A stretch of 64,000 nucleotides of DNA. Origin: Beijerinckiaceae bacterium (GTDB lineage Bacteria > Pseudomonadota > Alphaproteobacteria > Rhizobiales > Beijerinckiaceae). Made by a program: the position numbers and the translations under genes. The stretch is taken from assembly GCA_009773635.1 (NCBI GenBank), contig WSYC01000015.1, forward strand, positions 1 to 64,000, written 5' to 3'. Below the pieces are notes generated by a model. The model was not told where the DNA came from, ran no database searches, and was given only the letters and a program-made list of their open reading frames with translations. Shown in pieces: positions 1 to 8,538 of this stretch; positions within the stretch are counted from its first letter, which is position 1, and each line of letters opens with the position of its first letter.

Positions 1-1170
1 GGTGAAGCTGTCGCAGCGGCCTCGATCGCGCAGGTCCATCGCTGCGAGGTCGAGATCGACGGGGTTCGCCGCCCTGTCGCGGTGAAGGTGCTCAGGCCGG
101 GCATCGAGAAGATCTTCAACCGCGATATCGCAGCCCAACTCTATGTCGCCCGGCTGATCGAGCGCTTCGTGCCGTCCTCGCGCCGGCTGAAGCCGGTGGA
201 GGTCGTCGAGACGCTGGAGCGCACCGTCCTCTTGGAAATGGACCTTCGGTTTGAAGCCTCCGCGCTCTCGGAAATGGCGGAAAATATCGCTGGAGACCCC
301 GAATTTCGCGTGCCCTCGGTCGATTGGGAGCGCACCGCTCGCGATTGCATGACTCTCGAATGGATCGATGGCATCAAGCTCACCGATCTTCCGGCGCTCG
401 ATGCTGCCGGGATAGATCGGGTGGCGCTCGCCCGCGTCGCGATGCAGAGCTTCCTGCGGCACGCGCTGCGCGACGGGTTTTTCCACGCGGATATGCACCC
501 CGGCAATCTCTTCGCACTCCGGGATGGCACGCTGGTGGCGGTTGATCTCGGCATCATGGGCCGCCTCGGTTTCAAGGAGCGGCGGTTTCTGGCGGAAATC
601 CTGCTCGGGTTCATTACCCGCAACTACCGCCGGATCGCCGAAGTGCATTTCGAGGCGGGGTACGTTCCTGTCCGGCATTCGGTGGAGGATTTCGCGCAGG
701 CGCTGCGCGCGGTCGGCGAGAAAATCCATGGCCGCAACGCCGCAGAGATCTCGATGGCGCATCTTCTCGGTCTCCTGTTCGAAATCACCGCGCTCTTCGA
801 CATGGCGACGCGAACAGAACTCGTGCTCTTGCAAAAGACCATGGTCGTTGTTGAAGGCGTCTCGCGCACCCTCGATCCGACCTTCGACATGTGGCATTCA
901 GCGGAGCCGGTGATCCGCGAATGGATCGAGCGCAACCTCGGCCCCGTCGGCAAAATCGAGGAACTCGGGCGCGATGCGGCCTCGATGCTGCGGGCCATCG
1001 GCAAGATGCCCGATCTTGTCGCGCGCGGCGAGACGCTGCTCGGTGCGATCGAGGCGCGGGGGAACGAAAATACGGAGCCGCAGACTGGTCATGCCGCCTT
1101 TTCAGGCATACGTCTTGCGCTCTGGATCATCGCGCTGGTGCACGTGATCTTGCTGTTCCGAAGCTTCTAG
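1..1170 (+). CDS. ubiB: UbiB/ABC1 family kinase-like protein, 5' end missing
   Basis: The reading frame is open from base 1, so the start lies upstream; about 389 residues are visible of a family usually near 500. UbiB is an atypical protein-kinase-like ATPase that supports ubiquinone biosynthesis at the inner membrane. Seen: ASIAQVH near the left edge, the nucleotide-binding lysine in VAVKVLRPG, the catalytic-loop motif FFHADMHPGN, the metal-binding VDLGIMG, and a C-terminal hydrophobic segment (LALWIIALVHVILLF) fitting a membrane anchor. The TAG stop lies inside the first arm of an inverted repeat (1167-1273). It is followed on the same strand by coaBC and dut, a common alphaproteobacterial order. 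Confidence 0.93.
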   Translation, partial: GEAVAAASIAQVHRCEVEIDGVRRPVAVKVLRPGIEKIFNRDIAAQLYVARLIERFVPSSRRLKPVEVVETLERTVLLEMDLRFEASALSEMAENIAGDPEFRVPSVDWERTARDCMTLEWIDGIKLTDLPALDAAGIDRVALARVAMQSFLRHALRDGFFHADMHPGNLFALRDGTLVAVDLGIMGRLGFKERRFLAEILLGFITRNYRRIAEVHFEAGYVPVRHSVEDFAQALRAVGEKIHGRNAAEISMAHLLGLLFEITALFDMATRTELVLLQKTMVVVEGVSRTLDPTFDMWHSAEPVIREWIERNLGPVGKIEELGRDAASMLRAIGKMPDLVARGETLLGAIEARGNENTEPQTGHAAFSGIRLALWIIALVHVILLFRSF

Positions 1171-1273
1171 AGCATTTTCAGTGAATTCACATTCACTTCA
1201 TTTGCTCTATCCTCTTGTTTTGTCGCATTTTCTTTACGCGAACCGATCCCCACTTCGCTCGAAAATGCTCTAG
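1167..1273. repeat. 107-bp element bounded by 13-bp perfect inverted repeats
   Basis: CTAGAGCATTTTC (1167-1179) is exactly inverted as GAAAATGCTCTAG (1261-1273). The 81 bases between are AT-richer than the flanking genes and contain the palindrome GTGAATTCAC (1181-1190). The left arm supplies the stop codon of ubiB. Similar termini occur between genes in many Rhizobiales genomes, so this is probably a small non-autonomous or REP-like element; that identity is from memory, not from a search. Confidence 0.6.
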
Positions 1274-1287
1274 CCGGGAGACCCGCC

Positions 1288-2547
1288 ATGCTGAAAGGAC
1301 GCTCCATCCTGCTCATCATCGGGGGCGGCATCGCTGCCTACAAATCCGCCGAACTCATCCGCCTGATCAAGAAGTCCGGCGGCGGCGTGCGCGTGATCCT
1401 GACGAAAGCGGGCAGCGAGTTCGTGACACCGCTGACGCTTGCCAGCCTCTCGGGTGAGAAGGTCTATGATCACCTCTTCTCGTTGACCGACGAGATCGAG
1501 ATGGGGCATATTGAGTTGTCGCGTGTCGCGGACCTTGTCGTGGTCGCGCCCGCAACCGCCGATCTCATGGCGAAAGCCGCGAATGGCCTCGCCAATGATC
1601 TCGCCTCCACCACGCTGCTCGCCACCGACAAACCCGTGTTGATGGCCCCGGCGATGAATGTCCGCATGTGGCTGCACGCCGCCACGCAGCGAAATCTCGC
1701 CACGCTTCGTGCCGATGGCGTCACTTTTGTCGGCCCCAATGAGGGCGACATGGCGTGCGGTGAATATGGCCCCGGCCGTATGGCTGAACCTGCTGAAATT
1801 CTCGCGGCCATCGACGAGATGTTCGGTTCCGGCGCGATCCCCATGCCGGCTCCACCGCCCGTGAAGGAGCTGGCGCCACCGCGCGGCCCGCTCGCCGGCA
1901 AGCACGTGCTGATCACCGCCGGGCCGACGCATGAGCCGATCGACCCCGTGCGCTACATCGCCAACCGGTCCTCGGGCAAGCAGGGTTATGCGCTGGCGGA
2001 AGCCGCGCGGGATTTGGGTGCGCGCGTCACGCTCGTCTCTGGCCCGGTCAGCCTTCCGCCGCCAGCGGGTGTGATGCTCGTCCGTGTCGAGACCGCGCGT
2101 GAGATGAACGAGGCGGTAGAAGCCGCGCTGCCGGCGGATATCGCGATTTTCGCTGCTGCGGTCGCCGACTGGCGCGTCAAGGCCGAGGCCGGGCAGAAGC
2201 TCAAGAAGGATGGCAAGGCCATTCCTCCGCTCGAATTGGCCGAAAATCCGGATATTCTCGCGCGCATCGCCCGCCACCCGAGCAAGCGCCCGGCGCTGGT
2301 GGTCGGCTTTGCGGCGGAGACCGAGAAGGTCGTCGAGCATGCGCAGGCCAAGCGCGCCCGCAAGGGCTGCGATATCATCGTCGCCAATGATGTTTCGCCG
2401 GGATCCGGCGTGATGGGCGGAGATCGCAACCGCGTGCATATTCTCGGCGATGCCGGCGCCGAAACACTTCCCGAGATGGACAAGGCCGCCGTTGCCCGCG
2501 CGCTGATCGCCCGCTTTGCCGTTACCCTCGCCCGAAAAGAAAGCTGA
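1288..2547 (+). CDS. coaBC: Bifunctional phosphopantothenoylcysteine decarboxylase / phosphopantothenate-cysteine ligase
   Basis: This enzyme makes 4'-phosphopantetheine for coenzyme A: the ligase joins cysteine to 4'-phosphopantothenate and the flavin-dependent domain decarboxylates the product. The 419 residues show the CoaC flavoprotein domain first ([12 protein letters not shown] near residue 12, catalytic His74 in EMGHIELSR, substrate motif PAMNVRMW at 121-128, then [13 protein letters not shown]) and the CoaB ligase domain after about residue 200 ([19 protein letters not shown]). The ATG at 1288 has GGGAG upstream. dut starts 5 bases after the stop, so the two are probably co-transcribed. 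Confidence 0.96.
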   Translation: MLKGRSILLIIGGGIAAYKSAELIRLIKKSGGGVRVILTKAGSEFVTPLTLASLSGEKVYDHLFSLTDEIEMGHIELSRVADLVVVAPATADLMAKAANGLANDLASTTLLATDKPVLMAPAMNVRMWLHAATQRNLATLRADGVTFVGPNEGDMACGEYGPGRMAEPAEILAAIDEMFGSGAIPMPAPPPVKELAPPRGPLAGKHVLITAGPTHEPIDPVRYIANRSSGKQGYALAEAARDLGARVTLVSGPVSLPPPAGVMLVRVETAREMNEAVEAALPADIAIFAAAVADWRVKAEAGQKLKKDGKAIPPLELAENPDILARIARHPSKRPALVVGFAAETEKVVEHAQAKRARKGCDIIVANDVSPGSGVMGGDRNRVHILGDAGAETLPEMDKAAVARALIARFAVTLARKES

Positions 2548-2552
2548 TTGCC

Positions 2553-3011
2553 GTGACATCCCGCCCCCGCCTCAGCCTCAAGCGCCTGCCGCATGCCGAA
2601 GGCCTGCCCTTGCCCGCGTATCAGAGCACCGATGCTGCCGGCTTTGATCTTCCGGCCGCCATCGCTGAAGGCGAGCCGCTGGTGCTGGCACCCGGCGCGC
2701 GCATGCTGGTGCCGACGGGGTTCATCTTCGAGCTTCAGACCGGCTTCGAGGCGCAGGTGCGTCCGCGCTCTGGCCTCGCGTTGAAGAACGGTGTCACGGT
2801 ACTCAATGCCCCCGGCACCATCGACGCCGATTATCGCGGCGAGGTGCAGGTGATCCTCGTCAACCACGGGCGAACGAATTTTGCGATCACCCGCGGCATG
2901 CGGATCGCGCAATGCGTGATCGCGCCGGTGGTGCAGGCCGCTTTCGTCGAAATCGACACGCTGGCGGAAACCGCGCGTGGCGAGGGCGGGTTTGGATCGA
3001 CTGGAGTTTGA
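2553..3011 (+). CDS. dut: Deoxyuridine 5'-triphosphate nucleotidohydrolase (dUTPase)
   Basis: This trimeric enzyme hydrolyses dUTP to dUMP and pyrophosphate, keeping uracil out of DNA and feeding thymidylate synthesis. All conserved motifs are visible in 152 residues: AGFDLPAA (motif 1), [11 protein letters not shown] (motif 2), [13 protein letters not shown] (motif 3), a motif-4 segment ending in RIAQ, and the glycine-rich C-terminal arm [10 protein letters not shown] (motif 5). The start is taken as GTG 2553, five bases after coaBC; no in-frame ATG lies close by. Confidence 0.95.
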   Translation: MTSRPRLSLKRLPHAEGLPLPAYQSTDAAGFDLPAAIAEGEPLVLAPGARMLVPTGFIFELQTGFEAQVRPRSGLALKNGVTVLNAPGTIDADYRGEVQVILVNHGRTNFAITRGMRIAQCVIAPVVQAAFVEIDTLAETARGEGGFGSTGV

Positions 3012-3066
3012 TTTTCTCTAGGACGATTGAAAACAAGAAAACTGTCCTGAATTTGCGCTGAAAAAC

Positions 3067-3085
3067 ACAAGTTGAGAGAACTTGT
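3067..3085. promoter_or_regulatory. Inverted repeat upstream of cysK
   Basis: ACAAGTT-GAGAG-AACTTGT is a perfect 7-bp inverted repeat in the 131-base gap between dut and cysK, 58 bases before the cysK ATG. It has little GC and no T tract, which fits an operator better than a terminator. The cognate factor is unknown. Confidence 0.3.
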
Positions 3086-3142
3086 TTCCGGTGTTGCGCG
3101 CGCCTAGCTTTCCAGCATGTTCCTGCCGGGAGTTTTCGTGTC

Positions 3143-4132
3143 ATGACCGCCCATGCCTCCAAGAATGCCGAAGCCGCCGCCCGCAAGCCGGGTCGCGGGC
3201 GCGTTTATGGCTCCATCACCGAGACGATCGGGGATACGCCCATCGTGCGGCTGGACCGGCTGGCGCGCAGCGAAGGCGTGAAAGCGAACCTCTTTGCCAA
3301 GCTGGAGTTCTTCAATCCGATCTCCTCGGTGAAGGACCGCATCGGCGTCTCCATGATCGAGACCGCGGAAGCCGCCGGCCTGATCACGCCGGGTAAGACC
3401 GTGCTGGTCGAGCCGACCTCCGGCAACACCGGCATTGCGCTCGCCTTCGTGGCGGCTGCGAAGGGGTATCGGCTGATCCTCACCATGCCGGAGACCATGT
3501 CGATCGAGCGGCGCAAGATGCTCGCCTATCTCGGCGCAGAACTCGTGCTGACCGAAGGCCCGAAGGGTATGAAAGGCGCCATCGCCAAGGCCGAGGAGAT
3601 CGTCGCGGAAACCCCGCACGCCGTGATCCCGCAGCAGTTCAGGAACCCGGCGAACCCCGCGATCCACCGTGCGACGACCGCCGAGGAAATCTGGAACGAT
3701 ACCAATGGCACCGTCGATATCTTCATCGCCGGCGTCGGCACCGGCGGCACGATCACCGGCGTCGGGCAGGTGCTCAAAGCCCGCAAACCCGGTGTGAAAA
3801 TCATCGCGGTCGAGCCGACCGAAAGCCCGGTGCTGTCGGGTGGCGAACCCGGTCCTCACAAGATTCAGGGCATCGGCGCGGGGTTTGTGCCGGATATCCT
3901 CGATCGCGGCGTGATCGACGAGATCGTCAAGATCGACAGCGCGACCGCTATTTCGACCGCGCGCCTGCTTGCCCGCACGGAAGGCGTGCCGGGTGGCATC
4001 TCGTCGGGCGCGGCGACGGCGGCAGCGCTGGAGGTTGCGCGGCGGCCCGAGAATGCCGGCAAGAACATCGTGTTCATCGTGCCGTCCTTCGCCGAGCGCT
4101 ATATTTCGAGCCTGCTGTTCGAAGGGCTGTGA
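3143..4132 (+). CDS. cysK: Cysteine synthase A (O-acetylserine sulfhydrylase)
   Basis: This PLP enzyme forms cysteine from O-acetylserine and sulfide in the cytoplasm. The 329 residues contain the PLP lysine K64 in [11 protein letters not shown], the substrate loop [10 protein letters not shown], the phosphate-binding GTGGTITG and the C-terminal SSGAA serine that contacts the pyridine nitrogen. The first 20 residues are an Ala/Lys-rich extension before the core begins at [17 protein letters not shown]. It appears monocistronic. The length fits CysK, with no cystathionine-beta-synthase extension. Confidence 0.94.
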   Translation: MTAHASKNAEAAARKPGRGRVYGSITETIGDTPIVRLDRLARSEGVKANLFAKLEFFNPISSVKDRIGVSMIETAEAAGLITPGKTVLVEPTSGNTGIALAFVAAAKGYRLILTMPETMSIERRKMLAYLGAELVLTEGPKGMKGAIAKAEEIVAETPHAVIPQQFRNPANPAIHRATTAEEIWNDTNGTVDIFIAGVGTGGTITGVGQVLKARKPGVKIIAVEPTESPVLSGGEPGPHKIQGIGAGFVPDILDRGVIDEIVKIDSATAISTARLLARTEGVPGGISSGAATAAALEVARRPENAGKNIVFIVPSFAERYISSLLFEGL

Positions 4133-4223
4133 GTGCCGCTTGCCGCGGGCGATCGAGGCGCACTTTGCGGTGAATCGCAATGTTTTTTGCCCGCGACGGG
4201 GCGAACCGCCGTTGCGGCGCTGG

Positions 4224-4248
4224 CGCTGATCGTCTAAACGGATCAGCG
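4224..4248. terminator. Hairpin between cysK and the tRNA gene
   Basis: CGCTGATC (4224-4231) pairs with GATCAGCG (4241-4248) around a 9-base loop, just before the tRNA. There is no T run, so a factor-independent terminator for cysK is possible but weak; it could also mark tRNA 5' processing. Confidence 0.3.
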
Positions 4249-4250
4249 AA

Positions 4251-4327
4251 GCACCCATAGCTCAGCTGGATAGAGTGTTGGATTCCGAATCCAAAGGTCG
4301 CAGGTTCGAATCCTGCTGGGTGCGCCA
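4251..4327 (+). tRNA. tRNA-Arg (anticodon CCG)
   Basis: A full cloverleaf can be drawn: acceptor GCACCCA pairs with TGGGTGC, the D arm carries AGCTCAGCTGGATAGAG, the anticodon stem TTGGA/TCCAA holds the loop TTCCGAA with anticodon CCG (codon CGG, Arg), and the T arm contains GGTTCGAATCC. CCA is encoded at 4325-4327. No integrase gene lies next to it. Confidence 0.96.
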
Positions 4328-4364
4328 TCTTCCTTCAGTGCCAAGTCATCGTCGGATCGACCCA

Positions 4365-5063
4365 TCAGGCCAGAGGATCGTCGATCAGGTTGTCTGGCGA
4401 GGCGAGTTTGGTCAGGCTCGCGAGGTCCTCGATGTGGATGCGTCGTCCGGCCACGCGCACGCGGTAGGATTGCAGTGTGACGAAGGTTCGCGACAGGACT
4501 TCCGGTGCAATGCCAAGCCGCCCCGCCAGCACTTTCTTGTCGAAGGGAAGGTCGAACTGGTTCAGCCCGCCGGTTTCGGCGTTGAACCGAACGAGCCACG
4601 CCGCCGTGCGCTCGAGGCTGGAGCGAAGCTTCTGGTTCTTCAGCTCCTTGAGCACGCCGCGATAGGCTTGTGCCAATTCCCGCGTCAACGCCCGCGCGAA
4701 GCCGGCATCGATGTCGAAGATCGCGCGGATTGCCTCCGACGGCACCATCAGGATGCGGGCGGACGAGAGCACCCGCGCCGACTTGAGGTAGGGCTTGTCG
4801 AGCACCACTGCCGCAAGAATGAAACTGCTGCCCGGACCCAGCACCCCCACGGTCGTCTCGCGGTCGCGATAGCGCGAGAACAGCTCGACCTGCCCCTCGA
4901 CGACGATGTGGAGAAAGTCCGGCGGCTCGCCCTCCCGGATCAGTTCGACATGGGCCGGAAAGCGCTGGAGAAAGGCCCCGCGCAGGAGTTGCGGGCGGTG
5001 TTCTTCCGCTGCAGCCGCGATCAGGGACACCGAGCCGACCAGATCGAATTCCTCGGGTCTCAT
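4365..5063 (-). CDS. narR: Crp/Fnr-family regulator, NarR type
   Basis: This is a likely nitrate/nitrite-responsive activator of the nar genes. The 232 residues have an N-terminal cyclic-nucleotide-like beta barrel (REGEPPDFLHIVVEGQVELF), a dimerisation helix and a C-terminal winged HTH (LAGRLGIAPEVLSRTFVTLQ). There is no N-terminal cysteine cluster, so it should not carry the FNR [4Fe-4S] centre, as known for NarR of Paracoccus. ATG 5063 is preferred over an upstream ATG at 5150 because AGGA lies about 10 bases before it and the upstream extension covers an FNR box. It is divergent from narK. Confidence 0.85.
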   Translation of the reverse strand: MRPEEFDLVGSVSLIAAAAEEHRPQLLRGAFLQRFPAHVELIREGEPPDFLHIVVEGQVELFSRYRDRETTVGVLGPGSSFILAAVVLDKPYLKSARVLSSARILMVPSEAIRAIFDIDAGFARALTRELAQAYRGVLKELKNQKLRSSLERTAAWLVRFNAETGGLNQFDLPFDKKVLAGRLGIAPEVLSRTFVTLQSYRVRVAGRRIHIEDLASLTKLASPDNLIDDPLA

Positions 5064-5080
5064 GGGTTGATCCTGTTCGT

Positions 5081-5095
5081 GCTCAAGAGTTGAGC
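5081..5095. promoter_or_regulatory. Short dyad between narR start and its FNR box
   Basis: GCTCAA-GAG-TTGAGC, 6-bp perfect arms, sits 18 bases upstream of the narR ATG. It may be a second regulator site or a 5' leader hairpin. Confidence 0.3.
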
Positions 5096-5108
5096 GCCAA
5101 TTTATATC

Positions 5109-5122
5109 TTGATATTTATCAA
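5109..5122 (-). promoter_or_regulatory. FNR box upstream of narR
   Basis: TTGATATTTATCAA matches the FNR consensus TTGAT-N4-ATCAA exactly. Its centre is about 52 bases from the narR ATG, so an activating position near -41.5 would give a leader of about 11 bases. It implies oxygen control and possibly autocontrol of narR. Confidence 0.75.
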
Positions 5123-5222
5123 ATTGCAAATTGCGCTTTGTTCCAGCCAAAAATGACGATTACTCAGCAAAAATTGTGCTTTTGCGGAGTCCGCCTTGAA
5201 TCGCTGTCGAGGCTGGTTCCGC

Positions 5223-5236
5223 TTGATCCACATCAA
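5223..5236 (+). promoter_or_regulatory. FNR box upstream of narK
   Basis: TTGATCCACATCAA is a perfect TTGAT-N4-ATCAA site. The centre is 76 bases before the narK ATG; an activator at -41.5 would place transcription start near 5271 and leave a 35-base leader. It probably drives the whole narK-narGHJI operon under low oxygen. Confidence 0.8.
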
Positions 5237-5305
5237 GGGGAAACTGCGCGGCAGAGTCAACCGTCGCGCCCGACGCGGAAAGCGTTCCGCATTGGGGGGC
5301 ACGAC

Positions 5306-8053
5306 ATGGCCACAGTACCGATTTCAAAATCCGAACAGGGCGCCGCGCTCTGGATGTCTACCTTTGCCTTCACGGTCTGCTTTGCCGTCTGGACGATCTT
5401 CGCCATTATCGGCATCCAGATCAAAAAGGACCTAGGTCTTACCGAGACGCAATTCGGCCTGCTGATCGGCACGCCGATCCTGACCGGCTCGCTCATCCGC
5501 CTGATGCTCGGCATCTGGTCGGATCAATACGGCGGCCGCGTCGTCTATTTCTGGACGATGATCTCGGCGGCGCTCGCCACATTCCTTCTCACCTATGCCT
5601 ATGACTACACCACTTTCCTGATCGCCGCGCTCGGCGTCGGCATCGCGGGTGGCTCGTTCTCGGTCGGCATCGCCTATGTGTCCAAATGGTATCCCAAGGG
5701 CAAGCAGGGCACGGCGCTCGGCATTTTCGGTGCGGGCAATGTCGGCGCAGCCGTCACCAAGTTCGCGGCACCCGCAGTCATGGTGGCCTACAGCTGGAAG
5801 ATGGTGGCCATGGTCTGGGCCGCGGGCCTTCTGGTGACGGCCGTCCTGTTCCTCATGATGACCAAGGATGATCCCGATCTCGCCGAACGTCGTCGGACAG
5901 GCGCAAAGCCTGAGCCGCTCTCGGCCATGATGGAGCCCTTGAAGAACATTCAGGTCTGGCGCTTCGCGCTCTATTACTTCTTCGTTTTCGGTGCCTTCGT
6001 GGCGCTGGCGCTCTGGCTGCCGCGTTACCTGATCGGCGTCTACGGCTTCGATATCAAGACCGCCGGCATGATCGGCGCGGTCTACTCGATTCCGGCCTCG
6101 CTGTTCCGCGCCTATGGCGGCCATCTCTCCGACAAGCTTGGCGCCCGCAAGATCATGTACTGGACGTTCATCGTCTCGGTAATCTGCACCTTTCTGCTGT
6201 CCTACCCGCCCACGGACTACACCGTCCAGGGCGTGAGCGGGCCGATCACCTTCCGCATCGCGACAGGGGCAGGCGGGTTCATGGTCATGACCTTCGTGCT
6301 CGGCTTCTTCATGAGTTTGGGCAAGGCCGCCGTCTACAAGCACATCCCGGTCTACTACCCCGACCGCGTCGGCGCGGTCGGCGGCGTGGTTGGTCTTGTC
6401 GGCGGCCTCGGTGGTTTCGTGCTGCCGCTGGCCTTCGGCTGGCTCCTTGACCAGACCGGCATCTGGCAATCCTGCTTCATGCTGCTGTTCGCCATCGTCG
6501 CAGCCTCGCTGATCTGGATGCATATGGCGATCCGCCACATGGAGCAGGAAGCTGCCGGCCCTGCGCTGGCGAAGCTGCCGCAACTTCCTGAAATGCAGCC
6601 GATCCACGAGCCGCATCACGAGGGTGCGCTTTCCGGCCATGTCATCGAGGACTGGCGCCCGGAGGACCAGAAATTCTGGGACGAGAAAGGTCGCGCCATC
6701 GCGAAGCGCAACCTCTGGATCTCGATCCCGGCGCTGCTTCTGGCCTTCGCGGTGTGGATGGTGTGGTCGGTGGTCGTGGCCAAGCTGCCCCAGATCGGCT
6801 TCAAGTTCACGACCGGCGAACTCTTCTGGCTCGCCGCGCTGCCGGGGCTTTCCGGCGCGACCTTGCGCATTTTCTACTCCTTCATGGTGCCGGTCTTCGG
6901 CGGACGGCTCTGGACAACCTTGTCCACCTGGTCGCTGATCCTGCCGGCGCTCGGCATCGGCTTTGCGGTGCAAAATCCGCAGACCCCCTACCTGATCTTC
7001 GTCATTCTCGCGCTGCTCTGCGGGTTTGGCGGCGGCAACTTCGCCTCCTCCATGGCCAATATCTCGTTCTTCTTCCCCAAGAAGGAGAAGGGCAATGCGC
7101 TCGCGCTCAATGCCGGCCTTGGCAATCTCGGGGTGAGCGTGGTGCAGTTCGTGGTGCCGCTGATCATTACCGCCGGCGTCTTTGGTGCCATCGGTGGCGA
7201 GGGTGTGCCGCTCTCGAATGGCCAGAAGCTGTTCGTGCAGAACGCCGGCTTCATCTGGGTGCCGTTCATCATCGCCAGCGCGATTGCGGCCTGGTTCGGG
7301 ATGAATGATCTTGCCACGGCGAAAGCCAGCTTTGCCGACCAGGCAGTAATCTTCCGCCGGCAGGACAACTGGCTGATGAGCTGGCTCTATGTCGGCACCT
7401 TCGGCTCGTTCATCGGCTACTCTGCGGGTTTCCCGCTCCTGGCCAAGACGATGTTCCCGGCCGTGGACAGCCTGCAATACGTCTTCCTCGGCCCGTTCGT
7501 GGGTGCGGTCTCCCGCGCGGCAACCGGCTGGATCTCGGACAAGTGGGGCGGTGGCCGTGTCACCTTCTGGGTGTTCGTCGGCATGATCTTTGCGGTCGGC
7601 GGCGTGCTCTACTTCCTCGGCATCAAGGATCAGCCGGGCGCGTTCTGGGGCTTCTTTGCCTGCTTCCTCGCGCTGTTCTTCCTGACCGGCGTCGGCAATG
7701 CCTCCACCTTCCAGATGATCCCCGCGATCATGCGCAAGCAGATCGCGCGGCTGGAGCCGCAGATGAACCCGGCCGAAGCGCTCAAGCAATCCGAGAAGGA
7801 AAGCGCGGCGATCATCGGCTTCACCTCGGCGATCGCGGCCTATGGCGCCTTCTTCATCCCGAAGAGCTACGGCACCTCGATCGCGATGACCGGCGGGCCA
7901 CAGGCCGCGCTCTGGGGCTTCCTCGCCTTCTACGTGAGCTGCGTCCTCGTGACCTGGTTCTTCTATACCCGGCGCGGCGGCCTGCTGTTCGATGTCGAGC
8001 GCGGCGGGCCCTCAGCGCCGGTTGGCCCGGCAATTTCGGGAGCCGTGCGGTGA
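5306..8053 (+). CDS. narK: NarK1-NarK2 fusion nitrate/nitrite transporter
   Basis: This inner-membrane MFS protein of 915 residues has two complete NarK units in one chain. Unit 1 (about residues 10-405) would be the NarK1-type nitrate/proton symporter and unit 2 (about 470-900) the NarK2-type nitrate/nitrite antiporter, as characterised for the Paracoccus fusion. They are joined by a charged linker near residues 406-465. Both halves show the nitrate-signature glycine runs (GVGIAGGSFSVG; LLCGFGGGNFASSM). About 24 membrane segments are expected. ATG 5306 is chosen because GGGGGG lies 7 bases upstream; the longer open frame overlaps both FNR-box regions. The next gene overlaps by 4 bases. Confidence 0.93.
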   Translation: MATVPISKSEQGAALWMSTFAFTVCFAVWTIFAIIGIQIKKDLGLTETQFGLLIGTPILTGSLIRLMLGIWSDQYGGRVVYFWTMISAALATFLLTYAYDYTTFLIAALGVGIAGGSFSVGIAYVSKWYPKGKQGTALGIFGAGNVGAAVTKFAAPAVMVAYSWKMVAMVWAAGLLVTAVLFLMMTKDDPDLAERRRTGAKPEPLSAMMEPLKNIQVWRFALYYFFVFGAFVALALWLPRYLIGVYGFDIKTAGMIGAVYSIPASLFRAYGGHLSDKLGARKIMYWTFIVSVICTFLLSYPPTDYTVQGVSGPITFRIATGAGGFMVMTFVLGFFMSLGKAAVYKHIPVYYPDRVGAVGGVVGLVGGLGGFVLPLAFGWLLDQTGIWQSCFMLLFAIVAASLIWMHMAIRHMEQEAAGPALAKLPQLPEMQPIHEPHHEGALSGHVIEDWRPEDQKFWDEKGRAIAKRNLWISIPALLLAFAVWMVWSVVVAKLPQIGFKFTTGELFWLAALPGLSGATLRIFYSFMVPVFGGRLWTTLSTWSLILPALGIGFAVQNPQTPYLIFVILALLCGFGGGNFASSMANISFFFPKKEKGNALALNAGLGNLGVSVVQFVVPLIITAGVFGAIGGEGVPLSNGQKLFVQNAGFIWVPFIIASAIAAWFGMNDLATAKASFADQAVIFRRQDNWLMSWLYVGTFGSFIGYSAGFPLLAKTMFPAVDSLQYVFLGPFVGAVSRAATGWISDKWGGGRVTFWVFVGMIFAVGGVLYFLGIKDQPGAFWGFFACFLALFFLTGVGNASTFQMIPAIMRKQIARLEPQMNPAEALKQSEKESAAIIGFTSAIAAYGAFFIPKSYGTSIAMTGGPQAALWGFLAFYVSCVLVTWFFYTRRGGLLFDVERGGPSAPVGPAISGAVR

Positions 8054-8505
8054 GCAACGCGAACACACCCGAAGCGGGGGGGATGCCCTCCCCGCGCCCG
8101 GCTTGGGCGGTGCCACTCGGAGGCGTCGCGGTCGTTTTCGGCATCACAAGCCTCGTCTCCGGCGGCATGACCCTGTTTGGCAGCGCGGAGGCGCGCGCGG
8201 CAGCTGGCGCGGTCGTGCCTTTCATCCTCTGGTTCAACTTCTTCAGCGCGCCAGTCTATATCGCCGCGGGAATGGGACTGATGATGTGGCGGCGCTGGGG
8301 CGCGCAAACGTCACTTTTGATGCTGGTCATGCTGCTGGCTGCCTCGGTGGCCCTCCTGATCCATATCGCGGGCGGTGGAACCTACGAGTTGCGCACCGTG
8401 TTCGCGATGATGCTCCGGGTAGCGCTATGGGCGGGCATCGTCTTCCTCGCATGCAAATCACTTGGCTGCGCATTCCTCTGCCATCCCAGCACCGCTTCCC
8501 GATGA
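8050..8505 (+). CDS. Small four-helix membrane protein of the nar operon
   Basis: The 151 residues begin at GTG 8050, whose GTGA overlaps the narK stop, and end 33 bases before narG. After a short Pro-rich N-terminus there are four hydrophobic segments (around LGGVAVVFGITSLVS, AVVPFILWFNFFSAPVYIAAGMGLMMW, LLMLVMLLAASVALLIHIAGG and VFAMMLRVALWAGIVFLACKS). I do not recognise a named family. Translational coupling with narK and placement before narG suggest a part in nitrate transport or NarI membrane assembly; that is inference. Confidence 0.75.
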   Translation: MSNANTPEAGGMPSPRPAWAVPLGGVAVVFGITSLVSGGMTLFGSAEARAAAGAVVPFILWFNFFSAPVYIAAGMGLMMWRRWGAQTSLLMLVMLLAASVALLIHIAGGGTYELRTVFAMMLRVALWAGIVFLACKSLGCAFLCHPSTASR

Positions 8506-8538
8506 ACCGCTTGAATCCTTCCTGACCGGAGACTTGCC

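Noticed and set aside
4251-4327. tRNA-Arg as island attachment site
   Set aside because: Neighbouring genes on both sides are chromosomal and no recombinase or repeat of the tRNA 3' end was seen nearby.
5432-7789. 785-residue open frame opposite narK
   Set aside because: Its composition (His, Arg, Glu, Asp) is that of an antisense shadow of a membrane protein.
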